Program-made: the position numbers and the translations under genes | Assembly: GCA_904420075.1 (NCBI GenBank) | Contig: CAJFTX010000033.1 | Location: forward strand, 1-38,067 | DNA from: an uncultured Clostridia bacterium | GTDB lineage: Bacteria; Bacillota; Clostridia; Oscillospirales; Feifaniaceae | DNA: 38,067 nt | Direction: 5' to 3' | Shown here: in pieces, positions 1 through 10,891 of the stretch | Layout of the letters: each line of letters begins with the position of its first letter | How positions within the stretch are numbered: the stretch's first letter is position 1 | The notes under the pieces: model-generated | The model's input: only the letters and a program-made list of their open reading frames with translations | Database searches by the model: none | Told to the model about the DNA's origin: nothing

Positions 1-26
1 AACGTCCCGGGAATTCCCGGGACGTT
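1..26 (-). terminator. Probable terminator hairpin after dapA
   Basis: A perfect 26-base palindrome with 11-base arms around AATT begins four bases after the dapA stop codon. On the minus strand it would form a very stable hairpin. Whether a U-tract follows cannot be seen because the window ends. Confidence 0.6.
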
Positions 27-29
27 TTA

Positions 30-995
30 TTAGATATTGCTGCGCCGGACGTGAGCGACGTTCTGCGCCCGGTGCACCGTGACTGACCCGGCGCACACCT
101 CGCTGCCGAGCAGGCCGTATCTTTTTAAAATTTCATACAGCTTCTCCGCGTTGGTCGCATCCATATCGCAGAGCGGAAGTCTGCAGCTGCCCACCTCATA
201 GCCCATGGCGCGCATCGCCTGCTTTACCGGAATTGGATTGACATCCAGGAAAAGCGCCTCAATCAGCTCCAGATACTGAAGTTGGAGACTGTCGCTTCTC
301 TCGCTGTCGCCGTCAAAATACGCCTGGCAGATCTCATGCGTCTCGCGGGGCAGAATATTGGACAGCACCGAGATCACCCCCTGTGCGCCAAGTGCGAGCG
401 CAGAGGTGATCTGATCGTCATTGCCGGAGTAGATCGCCATCTCATCCTTGCAGAGCGCCGCAATTTTGGCCATCTGAGAGAAGTTTCCGCTCGCCTCCTT
501 ACAGCCCACGATATTCTCAATCTCACTGAGACGCTTATAGGTCGCGGGGAAGATATTCACCCCCGTCCGCGAGGGAACATTATAGAGAATTACCGGCAGT
601 CCCGTCGCCTCCGCGCAGGCCTTAAAATGGAGATAGAGCCCCTGCTGGGAGGCCTTGTTATAGTAAGGCGTCACATGGAGCAGTGCATCCGCGCCAACCC
701 GCTCGCACCCCTTTGAGAGATAGACGGCGTGTGCGGTATTGTTGCTGCCCGCACCGGCGATTACCGGGATTCTGCCGTGAATCTTTTTCACCGCATACTC
801 CACAAGTTCGATGTGCTCCGCATTTGTGAGGGTAGACCCCTCGCCGGTCGTCCCCGCGACGACCACCGCGTCCGCCCCTCCCTTCACCTGACTGTCCAGA
901 AGCTCGCCGAATACCGGGTAGTTGATCGAGCCGTCCTCCTTCATCGGAGTGAGAATCGCCGTACCGACTCCCCGAAAAACAACCTTCTTTTGCAT
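30..995 (-). CDS. dapA: 4-hydroxy-tetrahydrodipicolinate synthase
   Basis: DapA condenses pyruvate with aspartate semialdehyde, the first committed step of the lysine/diaminopimelate branch that supplies peptidoglycan and, in spore formers, dipicolinate. The TIM-barrel motifs are intact: GTTGEGSTL near residues 49-55, the tyrosine of LYNVP (about 139) and the Schiff-base lysine of GCKEASGN (about 166). The ATG at 995 is preferred because AAAGGAG lies 8 bases upstream and the protein then begins like the family; an in-frame extension to 1085 has no such support. At 321 residues it is about 25 longer than usual: the family normally ends near RYGLL, and here a hydrophilic tail follows. It is divergent from the small gene at 1151. 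An extended -10 promoter lies at 1056-1061. Confidence 0.96.
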   Translation of the reverse strand: MQKKVVFRGVGTAILTPMKEDGSINYPVFGELLDSQVKGGADAVVVAGTTGEGSTLTNAEHIELVEYAVKKIHGRIPVIAGAGSNNTAHAVYLSKGCERVGADALLHVTPYYNKASQQGLYLHFKACAEATGLPVILYNVPSRTGVNIFPATYKRLSEIENIVGCKEASGNFSQMAKIAALCKDEMAIYSGNDDQITSALALGAQGVISVLSNILPRETHEICQAYFDGDSERSDSLQLQYLELIEALFLDVNPIPVKQAMRAMGYEVGSCRLPLCDMDATNAEKLYEILKRYGLLGSEVCAGSVTVHRAQNVAHVRRSNI

Positions 996-1055
996 TACAA
1001 AGGCTCCTTTATCCAATTTCCTCCAGGCGTTTCTTTGCACCTTAAGGTTTTCTGT

Positions 1056-1064
1056 AGTATAGCA
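1056..1064 (-). promoter_or_regulatory. Extended -10 promoter for dapA
   Basis: On the minus strand the sequence TGCTATACT is an extended -10 element, about 60 bases before the dapA start. No good -35 is present 17 bases upstream, which is tolerated for extended -10 promoters. There is no room for a lysine riboswitch in this short leader. Confidence 0.5.
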
Positions 1065-1150
1065 GTTTTTTGATAAAGAGCGCATTAAAATTTACTCTTC
1101 ACCCGTTATATTCCCGCAAAAATCGCACAGACTAGCTCCGAGGTGATATG

Positions 1151-1576
1151 ATGATCGATTCAAACGAGATGTTGCGCTATATCTATGAGACGAGCGATAT
1201 GGGCTGCTACGGCATTCAGAGCATCCTGGATACCGCCGGAGAAGGGCCTTTCCATGACGCACTTCAGGAACAGCTGACCGAATATGCGCGGCTCCGTGAA
1301 GAGGCGGACGGCAGGCTCCGCCGGCGCGGCATCGCCCCGGAAGGAGTGGGCGCCATGGCCAAACTCTCCTCCCGAATGATGAGCGGACTCAAAACGCTGA
1401 CCGACCGCTCCCCCTCCCACATCGCCGAGATGATGATCGAGGGCAATACGATGGGTATGACCAAGAGTATCCAGCATCTGCACGACTATAAAGAGGAAGA
1501 TGACGTTCGTGCTCTTGCAAACCAGCTGCTCAAAACAGAGGAGAACAACATCCGCCAGATGAAACAGTTTCTGTAG
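1151..1576 (+). CDS. Small ferritin-like four-helix-bundle protein
   Basis: The product (141 residues) is predicted to be almost wholly helical, with no signal peptide. It carries repeated acidic and amphipathic helices, ending in a helix LLKTEENNIRQMKQFL. The layout resembles small ferritin-like/DUF2383-type or coat-associated four-helix proteins of Clostridia, but I cannot see a complete di-iron ligand set, so the family is inferred. GAGGTG at 1140-1145 favours the second of two adjacent ATG codons (1151); 1148 is the alternative. It is the only plus-strand gene in the left 31 kb and has its own strong terminator, so it is probably a single-gene unit. Confidence 0.75.
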   Translation: MIDSNEMLRYIYETSDMGCYGIQSILDTAGEGPFHDALQEQLTEYARLREEADGRLRRRGIAPEGVGAMAKLSSRMMSGLKTLTDRSPSHIAEMMIEGNTMGMTKSIQHLHDYKEEDDVRALANQLLKTEENNIRQMKQFL

Positions 1577-1640
1577 AAACTGGTCTGTTTCCCCGAAAAC
1601 ATTATCTGTATTAAAATACATTCTTCACGACCTGAATCAA

Positions 1641-1674
1641 AAAGCCGGAACAGAAAAGACTCTGTTCCGGCTTT
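1641..1674. terminator. Bidirectional intrinsic terminator
   Basis: A perfect 13-bp stem (AAAGCCGGAACAG with its complement) has T-runs on both sides. It ends the plus-strand small gene at 1576 and could also stop leftward readthrough from rpoD. Confidence 0.9.
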
Positions 1675-1868
1675 TGTCATATCTATTTTCTTTCTTCTCG
1701 TAGACCAAAATCCCGGCATAATAAGCGATAAAATATCAGAACTTGATTTTCCGGTCTTTGCCCGGTTTGTCTTTTTGCAGAATCTCCTATTTCCCGGAAA
1801 GCTGCAAATTTTTCTCCCTCAGTCCGAAGTGGTTTATCACGATTCTGCACCGTCTCCAAAATCAAAAG
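1675..1868. other. Gene-free spacer between two terminators
   Basis: The non-coding stretch between the small four-helix gene and rpoD (1577-1927, about 350 bases) holds the two terminators listed separately. Between them I see no open reading frame with a ribosome site and no clear promoter. Confidence 0.6.
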
Positions 1869-1897
1869 TCCCCCGTGTGCCGTGGGCACATGGGGGA
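1869..1897 (-). terminator. Intrinsic terminator after rpoD
   Basis: A 13-bp stem (one G-T pair) with a 3-base loop is followed on the minus strand by CTTTTTG. It lies about 30 bases after the rpoD stop and closes the hflX-to-rpoD gene cluster. Confidence 0.88.
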
Positions 1898-1927
1898 TTT
1901 CTTTCCAGTTCCCCATCGCGTCTATCG

Positions 1928-3031
<1,104 letters not shown>

Positions 3032-3053
3032 GGCTCTTTCCTTTCCCTTTTCC

Positions 3054-4826
3054 CTATCCATTTCGCTTTTTCTTCGCTGAGAGATTTTTAAGATAGCTGT
3101 CGATCTCCTCCGAGGCGTATGTCCCCGCCTCTTTTGGCTGGAGCGCATATTTCTCGTCCCGGATCGCCGCGATAAAGTCGTCCACCGCGTGTCGCTGTTC
3201 TTCCGCCCCCACAAAGAGCTCTCTCTTTGCGAGAATTCCCGCGACCGCGCCCATCTCTTCCGGACTGTACTCCTCCCCAAAGAGAGCCATATCCGGCACG
3301 CCGCCCTCCCGGATGATCTCAACAATTGTGTGATAGATTCGGCGGTTGAACTCGGTGACAAAATCCGCCTCGCTGATGTGCTGCTCAATATAGTCAAGAT
3401 ATTCCGGCGAGAAGAAGAGGATGCACAAAATTCCCTCCTCCGCGCGGGCGGCCTTGATCGCCTCCGCCTTCTGCGGATTGATCCGGTCCCGCACGGCGAA
3501 GATACGCTGGCTCTGGGCCTTGACCCCCTCTGCGCGGCGCCGCTTCTCATAGGCCCGCCGCGCGCGGGCCACCTCCTGGAGAATCGACTCCTTCGACACC
3601 CCGAGCTCCTGCGCCGCCCGGCCCGCATAGACGTCTCTCGCGATCGCATTCGAGGTCGCCGCGAGAATTCCCACCACATCCTTGAGATAGGAGACCTTGC
3701 CGTCCGGCGACTCGACGTCGTGTCTTGCCTTCGCGTTTGCAAGCTTGTACTCGATCTGGTTACCCGAGCCCGCGAGCACCAGTTTGAACCGCTCCGGCCC
3801 GTGCTTCTTTAAAAATTCGTCCGGGTCCTTTCCGTCCGGCAGGCGGAGCACCCGCACCTTCGCCCCCGCCGCCTCCAGAAGGGTGATCGCCTTGTTGGTC
3901 GCCTTCTGGCCCGCCTCGTCCGAGTCGTAGGCGATGACCACCTCGCCGCCCGCGCTGTAGCGGGTGAGCATCCGGGCCTGCGCGTCGGTGATCGCGGTGC
4001 CGAGCGTCGCGACCGCCTCGGTAAAGCCCCACTGGCTCATTGAGATCACATCCATATAGCCCTCGGCCAGGATCAGCCGCCCGACGCTCTGACTCTTTGC
4101 ATTGTTGAGGTTGAAGAGGGTATTGCTCTTCTTAAAGACCGGCGTGTCCGGCGAATTGAGATACTTCGGCTGGCTGTCGTCCAGCACCCGTCCGCCGAAT
4201 GCGACCACCCTGCCCCGCACGTCGAGGATCGGCACCATCAACCGCCCCCGGAAGTAGTCGTAGAAGTGGCCGTTCTTGTTGCGGACGCAGAGGCCGGCGT
4301 TGCGGATCTCCTCATCCCGGTAGCCCTTCGCGCGCAGCTCTTTTAAGAGCGAATCCCAGCTGTCCGGCGCGTAGCCGAGGCCGAATCGTTTCACCGTCTT
4401 CACCGCGAGCTGCCGCTTCTCGAGATACTGGAGCGCCACGCCGCTTCTCTTCAGCTGCTCGTGGAAGAACCGCGCCGCCGTCCGGTTCATCTCGTAGATC
4501 CGCTCCCGGTCGATCCGCTCCTCTCTCCTGCCGCCCTCGTCCGGCACGGTGAGTCCCACCTTTTCAGCCAGAAATTTGACCGCCTCAATGTACTCCAGAT
4601 TCTCGATCTGCCGCACGAAGGTGATCGCGTCTCCGCCCGCGCCGCAGCCGAAGCAGTAGTAGCTCTGGGTGTCGGGAAAGACGGTAAAGGAGGGCGTCTT
4701 CTCGCTGTGAAACGGGCAGAGACCCACAAGCGAGCTTCCCCGCATCTTGAGATTCACATAGGGCGAGATGATGTTCTCAATATCCACTTTTAATTTCAGA
4801 TCATTCAAAAACCGCTCGGGTAACAT
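3054..4826 (-). CDS. dnaG: DNA primase
   Basis: DnaG makes RNA primers at the replication fork. The 590-residue protein has the N-terminal CHC2 zinc finger (C37, H40, C58, C61 in CPFH and CFGC), the primase core, and the TOPRIM fold with the LAEGYMD glutamate and the [10 protein letters not shown] acidic motif near residues 255-305. The C-terminal third is the helicase-interacting region. The ATG at 4826 has AGAGGAG seven bases upstream. It sits 10 bases after dgt and 22 before rpoD, so the three are probably co-transcribed. Confidence 0.97.
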   Translation of the reverse strand: MLPERFLNDLKLKVDIENIISPYVNLKMRGSSLVGLCPFHSEKTPSFTVFPDTQSYYCFGCGAGGDAITFVRQIENLEYIEAVKFLAEKVGLTVPDEGGRREERIDRERIYEMNRTAARFFHEQLKRSGVALQYLEKRQLAVKTVKRFGLGYAPDSWDSLLKELRAKGYRDEEIRNAGLCVRNKNGHFYDYFRGRLMVPILDVRGRVVAFGGRVLDDSQPKYLNSPDTPVFKKSNTLFNLNNAKSQSVGRLILAEGYMDVISMSQWGFTEAVATLGTAITDAQARMLTRYSAGGEVVIAYDSDEAGQKATNKAITLLEAAGAKVRVLRLPDGKDPDEFLKKHGPERFKLVLAGSGNQIEYKLANAKARHDVESPDGKVSYLKDVVGILAATSNAIARDVYAGRAAQELGVSKESILQEVARARRAYEKRRRAEGVKAQSQRIFAVRDRINPQKAEAIKAARAEEGILCILFFSPEYLDYIEQHISEADFVTEFNRRIYHTIVEIIREGGVPDMALFGEEYSPEEMGAVAGILAKRELFVGAEEQRHAVDDFIAAIRDEKYALQPKEAGTYASEEIDSYLKNLSAKKKRNG

Positions 4827-4836
4827 CGCTTCTCCT

Positions 4837-5835
4837 CTAATAGTTCCAGGTCTTCGGCACGAAGATCTCCTGGAACACTCTGATACAGTACCGGTCGCTC
4901 ATCCCCGCGATATAGTCGCAGACCACCCGGTCGATCCCGTCGGCAAACACCCGCTCGAAGTGCTCGAGCGGCAGCTTGTCCGGGTTTCTCTCAAAGTGGC
5001 GGTAGAGCATCGTGAGGATGTCCACCACCTTCTTCTCCTCGTCCTTCGCGACCGGATTCTTGTAGACCCGGTCGAACATAAAGGCCCGCAGCTCATCCGC
5101 CGCCTCCTTGCAGGCGGGCTCCATGCGGATCTCCCCCTCCCCGGAGGCGAACACCACGCCGCGGATCATCGAGGTGATCCGCTCGCTCGGGCTGTGGCCG
5201 AGCTGCCCGGTCAGCCGCTTCGGCAGGTCCTCCTCCGAGAGGATGCCCGCCCGGCAGGCGTCGTCGATGTCGTGGTTGATATAGGCGATCCGGTCCGCAA
5301 GTTTGACGATCTCCCCCTCCCGGGTGAGGGCGGGCTCATGCCGGTTGTGCTTATAGATGCCGTCGCGCACCTCCGCCGTCAGGTTGAGCCCTCTGTGTCC
5401 CCGCTCGAGGGTGGTCACCACCCGCAGACTCTGCGCGCTGTGCGAAAAGCCGTAGGGACAGATCTCGTCGAGCACCCGCTCCCCCGCGTGACCGAACGGA
5501 GTGTGCCCGAGGTCGTGGCCGAGCGCGATCGCCTCGGTCAGATCCTCATTCAGCCGCAGTGCCCGCGCGATGGTCCGCGCGATCTGCGAGACCTCCAGCG
5601 TGTGGGTCAGTCTCGTGCGGTAGTGGTCCCCCTCGGGAGAGAGGAAGACCTGCGTCTTGTGCTTGAGCCTGCGGAACGCCTTGCAGTGCATAATCCGGTC
5701 GCGGTCCCGCTGGAAGGCGGTGCGCAGCTCACAGGGCTCCTCCTCCCGCTCGCGGCCCGCGGTGCTGTCCGCAAACGCCGCAAACGGCGAGAGAGTTGCC
5801 CGCTCGGCCGCCTCAATCTGTTCCCGTATGGTCAA
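4837..5835 (-). CDS. dgt: dGTP triphosphohydrolase-like HD protein
   Basis: This HD-domain phosphohydrolase belongs to the deoxyguanosinetriphosphate triphosphohydrolase family, which hydrolyses dNTPs to nucleoside and triphosphate. Metal ligands are visible in RTRLTHTLEV and the HD pair in ALGHDLGHTPFGHAGE, with a further DRIAYINHDIDD aspartate. I place the start at a TTG (5835) seven bases after GGAGGAGG; the longer frame from a GTG at 5853 would run through this ribosome site. The product is 332 residues, the size of the shorter Firmicutes dGTPase-like proteins rather than of the 500-residue E. coli enzyme. Substrate range is not deducible. In Clostridia this gene is commonly beside dnaG-rpoD, as here. 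Confidence 0.9.
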   Translation of the reverse strand: MTIREQIEAAERATLSPFAAFADSTAGREREEEPCELRTAFQRDRDRIMHCKAFRRLKHKTQVFLSPEGDHYRTRLTHTLEVSQIARTIARALRLNEDLTEAIALGHDLGHTPFGHAGERVLDEICPYGFSHSAQSLRVVTTLERGHRGLNLTAEVRDGIYKHNRHEPALTREGEIVKLADRIAYINHDIDDACRAGILSEEDLPKRLTGQLGHSPSERITSMIRGVVFASGEGEIRMEPACKEAADELRAFMFDRVYKNPVAKDEEKKVVDILTMLYRHFERNPDKLPLEHFERVFADGIDRVVCDYIAGMSDRYCIRVFQEIFVPKTWNY

Positions 5836-5913
5836 AAGTGCACCTCCTCCCACTCGCTCTTATTAGTATATACGACCTCTTCCCCCTGAAATCCTCTTTT
5901 TTTCACAACTTTT

Positions 5914-6531
5914 TCACTCGGCCGCGAGCACCGTTCCCAGAAACTGCACCTCCGCCGAGCCGAAGCTGAGGTCGACAAGCGCCGCCTCAAACCGCTCCCG
6001 CCGCTCGGAGCGGAGCCGCACCTCGAGCGCCACCCGGTCGGAGAACTGCTGGTCGAGCAGCACGCCGCCCTCCCGCTCGAGGAGCAGTTTCACCCGCTCG
6101 AAGTAGCTGTACTCAAAGAGCAGCCGCAGCCGGGCGCACTCCGCGATCTCGGCGATGCCGCCCGCCGCGACCGCCTCCTGCGCGCCGCGGGTATACGCCC
6201 GGACGAGTCCTCCCGTGCCGAGCAGCGTCCCGCCGAAATATCGGGTGACCACCACCGCCGCGTCGCAGAGCTCCGCCCCGCGCAGCACCTCCAGAATCGG
6301 CAGTCCCGCCGTCCCGTGCGGCTCGCCGTCGTCGCTGTAGCGGGTCATGTTGTTCTCCCGCACGGTGTAGGCGTAGCAGTTGTGGGTCGCGTCCCGGTGC
6401 GCCGCGCGGATCTCATTGACAAAGGCGACCGCCTCCGCCTCGGTCCGCACCGGGCGGATGTAGCCGATAAAGCGGGAGCGCTTCTCGACAAATTCGGCGC
6501 TCGCCTCTTTTTTGACCGTCTTAAAGCTCAT
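5914..6531 (-). CDS. YigZ/IMPACT family protein
   Basis: The 205-residue protein belongs to the UPF0029/IMPACT (YigZ, YvyE) family. The N-terminal domain carries DATHNCYAYTV, YSDDGEPHGTAGLPIL and VVVTRYFGGTLLGTGGLVRAY, and the C-terminal ferredoxin-like DUF1949 domain follows. Its eukaryotic relatives regulate translation through GCN1; the bacterial role is unsettled. The ATG overlaps the hflX stop codon (ATGA), so translation is coupled to hflX. A frame running far upstream is only a shadow of hflX. Confidence 0.93.
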   Translation of the reverse strand: MSFKTVKKEASAEFVEKRSRFIGYIRPVRTEAEAVAFVNEIRAAHRDATHNCYAYTVRENNMTRYSDDGEPHGTAGLPILEVLRGAELCDAAVVVTRYFGGTLLGTGGLVRAYTRGAQEAVAAGGIAEIAECARLRLLFEYSYFERVKLLLEREGGVLLDQQFSDRVALEVRLRSERRERFEAALVDLSFGSAEVQFLGTVLAAE

Positions 6532-7778
6532 TGCAGATACCTCGAAATTCTGTTGTAGAGCGCGTCGTCCACCGTGAGGGTGAGACGTATCCCCTCCGGG
6601 AGATACTCCTCCCGCTCGATCTGCGCGCCCCGGTGCAGCCGGTCGAGAAGCTGCCCCTCCGAGAAGGGGAGCACCACCGTGCAGGCGTGCATCCGCTTTG
6701 CGAGCTCCCGCTCGAGCGCCGTGAGCAGCGCAGGGATGCCCTGTCCGGTCCGCGCGGAGATGGGCACCGCCTCCGGCAGGTGCACTGGCAGCTCCCCCTC
6801 CCGGTCGCACTTGTTGAGCGCGATCACCATCGGGATAGCGCCCGCCCCGAGCTCGCTTGCGAGCTTCTCCACCACCTCGATGTGCGCCGCGCAGTCGGGG
6901 TTCGACACATCCACCACCTGGAGCAGCAGGTCGGCGTATTTGAGCTCGTCCAGCGTCGAGGAGAACGCCTCGATAAACTGGTGCGGCAGGTTGCGGATGA
7001 GCCCGACCGTGTCGGTCAGATAGATCTCCATCCCCTGCGGCAGCCGGAGCCGCCGGGTAGTCGGGTCGAGGGTCGCGAAGAGCTTGTCCTCCGAGAGCAC
7101 CCCCGCCCCCGTGAGATAGTTGAGAAGGGTCGATTTTCCGGCGTTTGTATAGCCGACGATCGCCACCCGCGGCACGCCGGAGCGGTCGCGCAGCGCCCGC
7201 TTCTCCCCGCGGTTTTTCTTCACCTCGTCGAGCTCCCGCCGCACCGCCGCGATCCGCGCCCGGATGTGCCGCCGGTCGGTCTCGAGCTTGCTCTCGCCCG
7301 GGCCGCGGGTGCCGATGCCGCCGCCGAGCCGGGAGAGGGCGAGCCCCTTGCCCGCGAGCCGCGGCAGGGTATATTTCATCTGGGCGAGCTCCACCTGCAG
7401 CTTGCCCTCGCTCGTCACCGCGTGCAGCGCAAAGATATCTAAAATCAACATGCTCCGGTCGATCACCCGGCAATCGATCTCCCGCTCGAGGTTTGAAAGC
7501 TGGGAGGGAGAGAGCTCCCCGTCGAACACCACAAGGTCGAGCTCCTGCGCAGCGCAGAGCTCACGCGCCTCCGCGACCTTCCCCTCGCCGATATAGGTGG
7601 CGCCGTCCGGCGTGTCCCGCTGCTGCCAGAGGGAACAGACCGCCTCTCCGCCCGCCGTCTCAACGAGACCCGAAAGCTCCCGCAGCGTCTCTTCGCTGCT
7701 GTTGTAGACGGCGCCCCGCCTGCAGCTGACGCCGATCAGCAGCGCGCGGCCGCCCTCTCTCTTCTGCAACTGTTCCAT
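6528..7778 (-). CDS. hflX: GTPase HflX
   Basis: HflX is a ribosome-binding GTPase that splits stalled or heat-damaged 70S ribosomes. The 416-residue protein has the N-terminal HflX domain with glycine-rich linker (RLGGGIGTRGPGESKLE near residue 170), G1 GYTNAGKST, G2 region ATLDPTTR, G3 DTVGLIRNLP, and G4 NKCD. The ATG at 7778 has AAGGAGGAG at good spacing; an in-frame extension to 7820 lies within the upstream terminator and is rejected. It directly follows the tRNA operon terminator, so it may depend partly on readthrough from the tRNA promoter. Confidence 0.96.
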   Translation of the reverse strand: MEQLQKREGGRALLIGVSCRRGAVYNSSEETLRELSGLVETAGGEAVCSLWQQRDTPDGATYIGEGKVAEARELCAAQELDLVVFDGELSPSQLSNLEREIDCRVIDRSMLILDIFALHAVTSEGKLQVELAQMKYTLPRLAGKGLALSRLGGGIGTRGPGESKLETDRRHIRARIAAVRRELDEVKKNRGEKRALRDRSGVPRVAIVGYTNAGKSTLLNYLTGAGVLSEDKLFATLDPTTRRLRLPQGMEIYLTDTVGLIRNLPHQFIEAFSSTLDELKYADLLLQVVDVSNPDCAAHIEVVEKLASELGAGAIPMVIALNKCDREGELPVHLPEAVPISARTGQGIPALLTALERELAKRMHACTVVLPFSEGQLLDRLHRGAQIEREEYLPEGIRLTLTVDDALYNRISRYLQ

Positions 7779-7801
7779 CGCTCTCCTCCTTCCGATAAAC
7801 C

Positions 7802-7835
7802 AAAAAAAGCCGCCGCACATCTCGCGCGTCAGCTT
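7802..7835 (-). terminator. Terminator of the tRNA operon
   Basis: On the minus strand AAGCTG pairs with CGGCTT and CGCGC with GTGCG around a GAGAT loop, followed by seven T. It lies ten bases after the tRNA-Gln CCA end. Confidence 0.85.
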
Positions 7836-7844
7836 TACTTCCTA

Positions 7845-7920
7845 TGGTTGGGATGGCTGGACTCGAACCAGCGGAATGCCAGAGTCAAAGTCTGGTGCCT
7901 TACCACTTGGCTACACCCCA
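7845..7920 (-). tRNA. tRNA-Gln (TTG)
   Basis: The cloverleaf is complete: acceptor TGGGGTG with CATCCCA, T-loop GGTTCGAGTCC, anticodon loop CTTTGAC giving anticodon TTG, and an encoded 3' CCA. Confidence 0.97.
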
Positions 7921-7947
7921 GCATCTAAATCCGAATAAAAAGAAAAA

Positions 7948-8025
7948 TGGGGTGGATAGTCGGAATCGAACCGACGGCCTCCAGAGCCACAATCTGGCGC
8001 GCTAACCAACTGCGCTATACCCACC
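7948..8025 (-). tRNA. tRNA-His (GTG)
   Basis: The anticodon loop reads ATTGTGGC with anticodon GTG. The acceptor GTGGGTA pairs with TATCCAC, the discriminator is C, CCA is encoded, and the extra G at position -1 typical of histidine tRNA is encoded at 8025. Confidence 0.97.
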
Positions 8026-8031
8026 ACATTT

Positions 8032-8108
8032 TGGCGCGCCAGAAGGGACTCGAACCCCTGGCCTACTGCTTAGAAGGCAGTTGCTCTATCCAGCTGAGCT
8101 ACTGGCGC
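8032..8108 (-). tRNA. tRNA-Arg (TCT)
   Basis: The acceptor GCGCCAG pairs with CTGGCGC, the anticodon stem-loop CTGCCTTCTAAGCAG gives TCT, the T-loop is GGTTCGAGTCC, and CCA is encoded. Confidence 0.97.
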
Positions 8109-8114
8109 CTATTT

Positions 8115-8188
<74 letters not shown>

Positions 8189-8204
8189 GTTTTGTGACTA
8201 ATTT

Positions 8205-8233
8205 AATATACCAAACGCCGCACTTTTTGTCAA
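8205..8233 (-). promoter_or_regulatory. Strong promoter of the tRNA operon
   Basis: A perfect -35 TTGACA (8228-8233) and -10 TATATT (8205-8210) are separated by exactly 17 bases and lie about 17 bases before tRNA-Gly. Confidence 0.93.
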
Positions 8234-8611
8234 GTGCTTTTTGCAAAATTCAGGGGCAGTATCCACAGAGCGGTCCGACCCATTCCCCCCTTCAACGGTC
8301 AAATTCAGAAGGTCTCAGCGACCCGCATCGAAACGGAGCAGCCGCATTTTTTGCGCACGCTTCTCCCAGATACTTTTCAGCGGCGCGGGGCAAAAAGAGC
8401 GCCATTCACAGGGAGAAACCCGGAACACCTCTGGAAAAACAGAGCGCGAACTCCCCGGGGCAGGTGCCCCGAGGAGTCGAGCAGAGGCGGAAGCTGCGCT
8501 GCACAACGAAATGTTGAGCCCGCGAGGGCGCTAAAATGGGGGGTGCGGCGCAGATCGGTTTCCCTCTTCCTCCGGCGCCGTATCCCCCGTGCGCGCCGCT
8601 CCCTCTTTCTC
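8234..8611. other. Spacer between clpE-like gene and tRNA operon
   Basis: About 380 bases separate the clpE-like stop from the tRNA promoter. Reading frames here lack ribosome sites and look like chance frames in GC-rich DNA. The only clear structure is the hairpin at 8451-8476. Confidence 0.6.
8451..8476 (-). terminator. Probable terminator after clpE-like gene
   Basis: A 12-bp stem (one G-T pair) with a 2-base apex lies about 135 bases after the stop codon. The T-run (GTTTTT) is about ten bases beyond the stem rather than adjacent, so termination by this hairpin is likely but not certain. Confidence 0.5.
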
Positions 8612-10891
8612 CTATACCGAGACCACAAGCTCATCTCCGCTCACCGAGAGCGATACCGTCTCCACGCCCTTGCCCGCATGGGAGATGATGAGCTCCGCAA
8701 TCCGGCCTTCGACCTCCTTCTCCACCGTGCGGCGCAGGCTGCGCGCGTTGTACTTCACGCTGTACGCCTTCTCTGAAAGCCAGGAGAGAACCTCCTCGCT
8801 CCAGCGGAGGGTGCGTCCCGTCTCGCTCATCGCGCCGGCGAGATCGGAGAGCATGATCTCCGCGATCTTCCGAAGGTCGGGCTTTGACAGTCCACGGAAC
8901 ACCACGATCTCGTCCACCCGGTTGAGAAACTCCGGCCGCAAAAAATCCCCGAGCGCCTTCATCACCCGGTCGCGGCTCTGCTCCTCCACCGTCCGGTTAA
9001 ATCCCGCGGTGTTGTCCCGCCGGTCGCTTCCGGCGTTGCTGGTCATGATGATGATCGTGTTCTCAAAATTGACCACCCGGCCGTGCGCGTCGGTGATCCG
9101 CCCGTCGTCCAAAATCTGAAGCAGCACGTTGAGCACATCCGGGTGCGCCTTCTCGATCTCGTCGAACAGTACCACCGAGTACGGTTTGCGCCGGATCTTC
9201 TCGGTGAGCTGACCCGCCTCGTCGTAGCCGACGTATCCGGGAGGCGCTCCGACAATCCGGGAGACCGCGTGCTTCTCCATAAACTCGCTCATGTCGAGCC
9301 GGATCAGCGTCTCTACGCTGTCGAACAGCTCGCGCGCGAGCGTCTTGACAAGCTCGGTCTTTCCCACCCCCGTCGGCCCGGTGAAGATGAAGGAGACCGG
9401 CTTTTTCTTCACCGAGAGGCCAACCCGGTTCTTTTTGATCGCGGCGCAGACCGAATCGATCACCTCGTCCTGTCCCACGATCCGGGTACGCAGCCGGTCG
9501 CGCAGGCCCTCGAGCTTTGCAAACTCGTCCTCGCCGATCTTGCTCGCCGGAATGCCGGTCCAGAGCTCGATCACCTTCGCGAGCTCTCCCATTGTGACCT
9601 CAGGTTTCGGTGTCTGCCGGAGGGTGTCGAGCTCCTCCTGGAGGCGGCACTCGTCCGCCTTCAGCTCCGCGATGCGCTCATACCGCTCTGCGGAGCCGTC
9701 CGGCGCCACCTCTGAAAGCTCGGTCGCGAGTTCCCGGAGCCGCTTCTCCGCACGGTACATCTCGTTATATTCTCTGCTCCCAATGCTCGCCGCGGAGGAC
9801 GCCTCGTCCAGAAGGTCGATCGCCTTGTCCGGCAGAAACCGGTCGGTGATATACCGCTCGGAGAGCACCGCCGCCTGGCGGAGCGTCCGGTCGGGGAGGG
9901 TCACCCCGTGGAACCGCTCGTAGTAGGTGCGGATTCCCTTTAAAATCTCGACCGTCTCGTCGACGGTCGGCTCATCCACCGACACCGGCTGGAACCGGCG
10001 CTCGAGCGCCGCGTCCTTCTCAATGTGTTTGCGGTACTCATTGTAGGTCGTCGCGCCGATCACCTGGATCTCCCCGCGCGACATCGCGGGCTTTAGAATA
10101 TTCGCCGCATTCATCGAGCCCTCGGCGTCCCCCGCGCCGACGAGATTGTGCACCTCGTCGATGAAGAGGATGATGTTGCCGAGTTTTTTCACCTCGTCGA
10201 TCAGCGCCTTCATCCGGCTCTCAAACTGGCCGCGGAACTGGGTCCCTGCGACGAGCGAGGTGAGGTCCAGAAGATAGATCTCCTTGTCCGCAAGCTTCGC
10301 CGGCACATCCCCCGCGGCGATTCTCATCGCGAGTCCCTCAGCCACCGCCGTCTTACCGACGCCCGGCTCGCCGATCAGGCAGGGATTGTTCTTGGTACGG
10401 CGGTTGAGAATTTGAATCACTCTGGCAATCTCCCGGTCTCTGCCGACCACCGTGTCAAGCTCGCCCCGCTTTGCCCGGGCTACCAGATTGATGCAGTGAC
10501 TCTCGAGCACCTTGCGTTTTGCGTTCTTGTTCGACTTTGGCTCCTTCTCCTTCTGTTCGGGAGCGCTCTCCTCCCCTTTCGGCATCCCGGAGAAGAGATT
10601 CTTAAGAAACGGGAAAGCGACTGCGCCCCCCTCGCTGAAATTTCCGTCCTCCGACGCCATCAGCTCCTCCGGCGCCTCCCCATCCTCGGGATTCATCAGC
10701 TGCATCAGTTCATCGCCCATCCGGTCGATGTCGTCCTGGGTGATACCCATCTGCGCTGCGGCGTCCACCGCGGGCTTGATGCCGAGCTCCTTGGCGCACT
10801 CCAGGCAGAGCCCCTGGTTGACCGTCTTCCCATCCTCGATTTTTGTGATAAATACAACAGCGACCCGCTTGTTGCAACGCGAACACATCAT
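8612..10891 (-). CDS. Clp ATPase with N-terminal zinc finger (ClpE-like)
   Basis: This is a two-ring AAA+ unfoldase of the ClpC/ClpE group that feeds substrates to ClpP. It opens with a zinc ribbon, CSRC near residue 3-6 and CLEC about 25 residues later, instead of the Clp_N repeat domain; this is the architecture of ClpE. An acidic, Met-rich linker follows, then AAA1 ([23 protein letters not shown]), a short coiled-coil middle domain, and AAA2 ([37 protein letters not shown]). The ClpP-docking loop appears as TAGFN, an AGF version of the usual [LIV]GF tripeptide. Of the nearby starts (10900, 10891, 10888), 10891 has AAAGGA at the best spacing and gives 759 residues. A longer frame to 11065 overlaps cvpA and is rejected. 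No CtsR or McsB gene is adjacent. Confidence 0.94.
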   Translation of the reverse strand: MMCSRCNKRVAVVFITKIEDGKTVNQGLCLECAKELGIKPAVDAAAQMGITQDDIDRMGDELMQLMNPEDGEAPEELMASEDGNFSEGGAVAFPFLKNLFSGMPKGEESAPEQKEKEPKSNKNAKRKVLESHCINLVARAKRGELDTVVGRDREIARVIQILNRRTKNNPCLIGEPGVGKTAVAEGLAMRIAAGDVPAKLADKEIYLLDLTSLVAGTQFRGQFESRMKALIDEVKKLGNIILFIDEVHNLVGAGDAEGSMNAANILKPAMSRGEIQVIGATTYNEYRKHIEKDAALERRFQPVSVDEPTVDETVEILKGIRTYYERFHGVTLPDRTLRQAAVLSERYITDRFLPDKAIDLLDEASSAASIGSREYNEMYRAEKRLRELATELSEVAPDGSAERYERIAELKADECRLQEELDTLRQTPKPEVTMGELAKVIELWTGIPASKIGEDEFAKLEGLRDRLRTRIVGQDEVIDSVCAAIKKNRVGLSVKKKPVSFIFTGPTGVGKTELVKTLARELFDSVETLIRLDMSEFMEKHAVSRIVGAPPGYVGYDEAGQLTEKIRRKPYSVVLFDEIEKAHPDVLNVLLQILDDGRITDAHGRVVNFENTIIIMTSNAGSDRRDNTAGFNRTVEEQSRDRVMKALGDFLRPEFLNRVDEIVVFRGLSKPDLRKIAEIMLSDLAGAMSETGRTLRWSEEVLSWLSEKAYSVKYNARSLRRTVEKEVEGRIAELIISHAGKGVETVSLSVSGDELVVSV

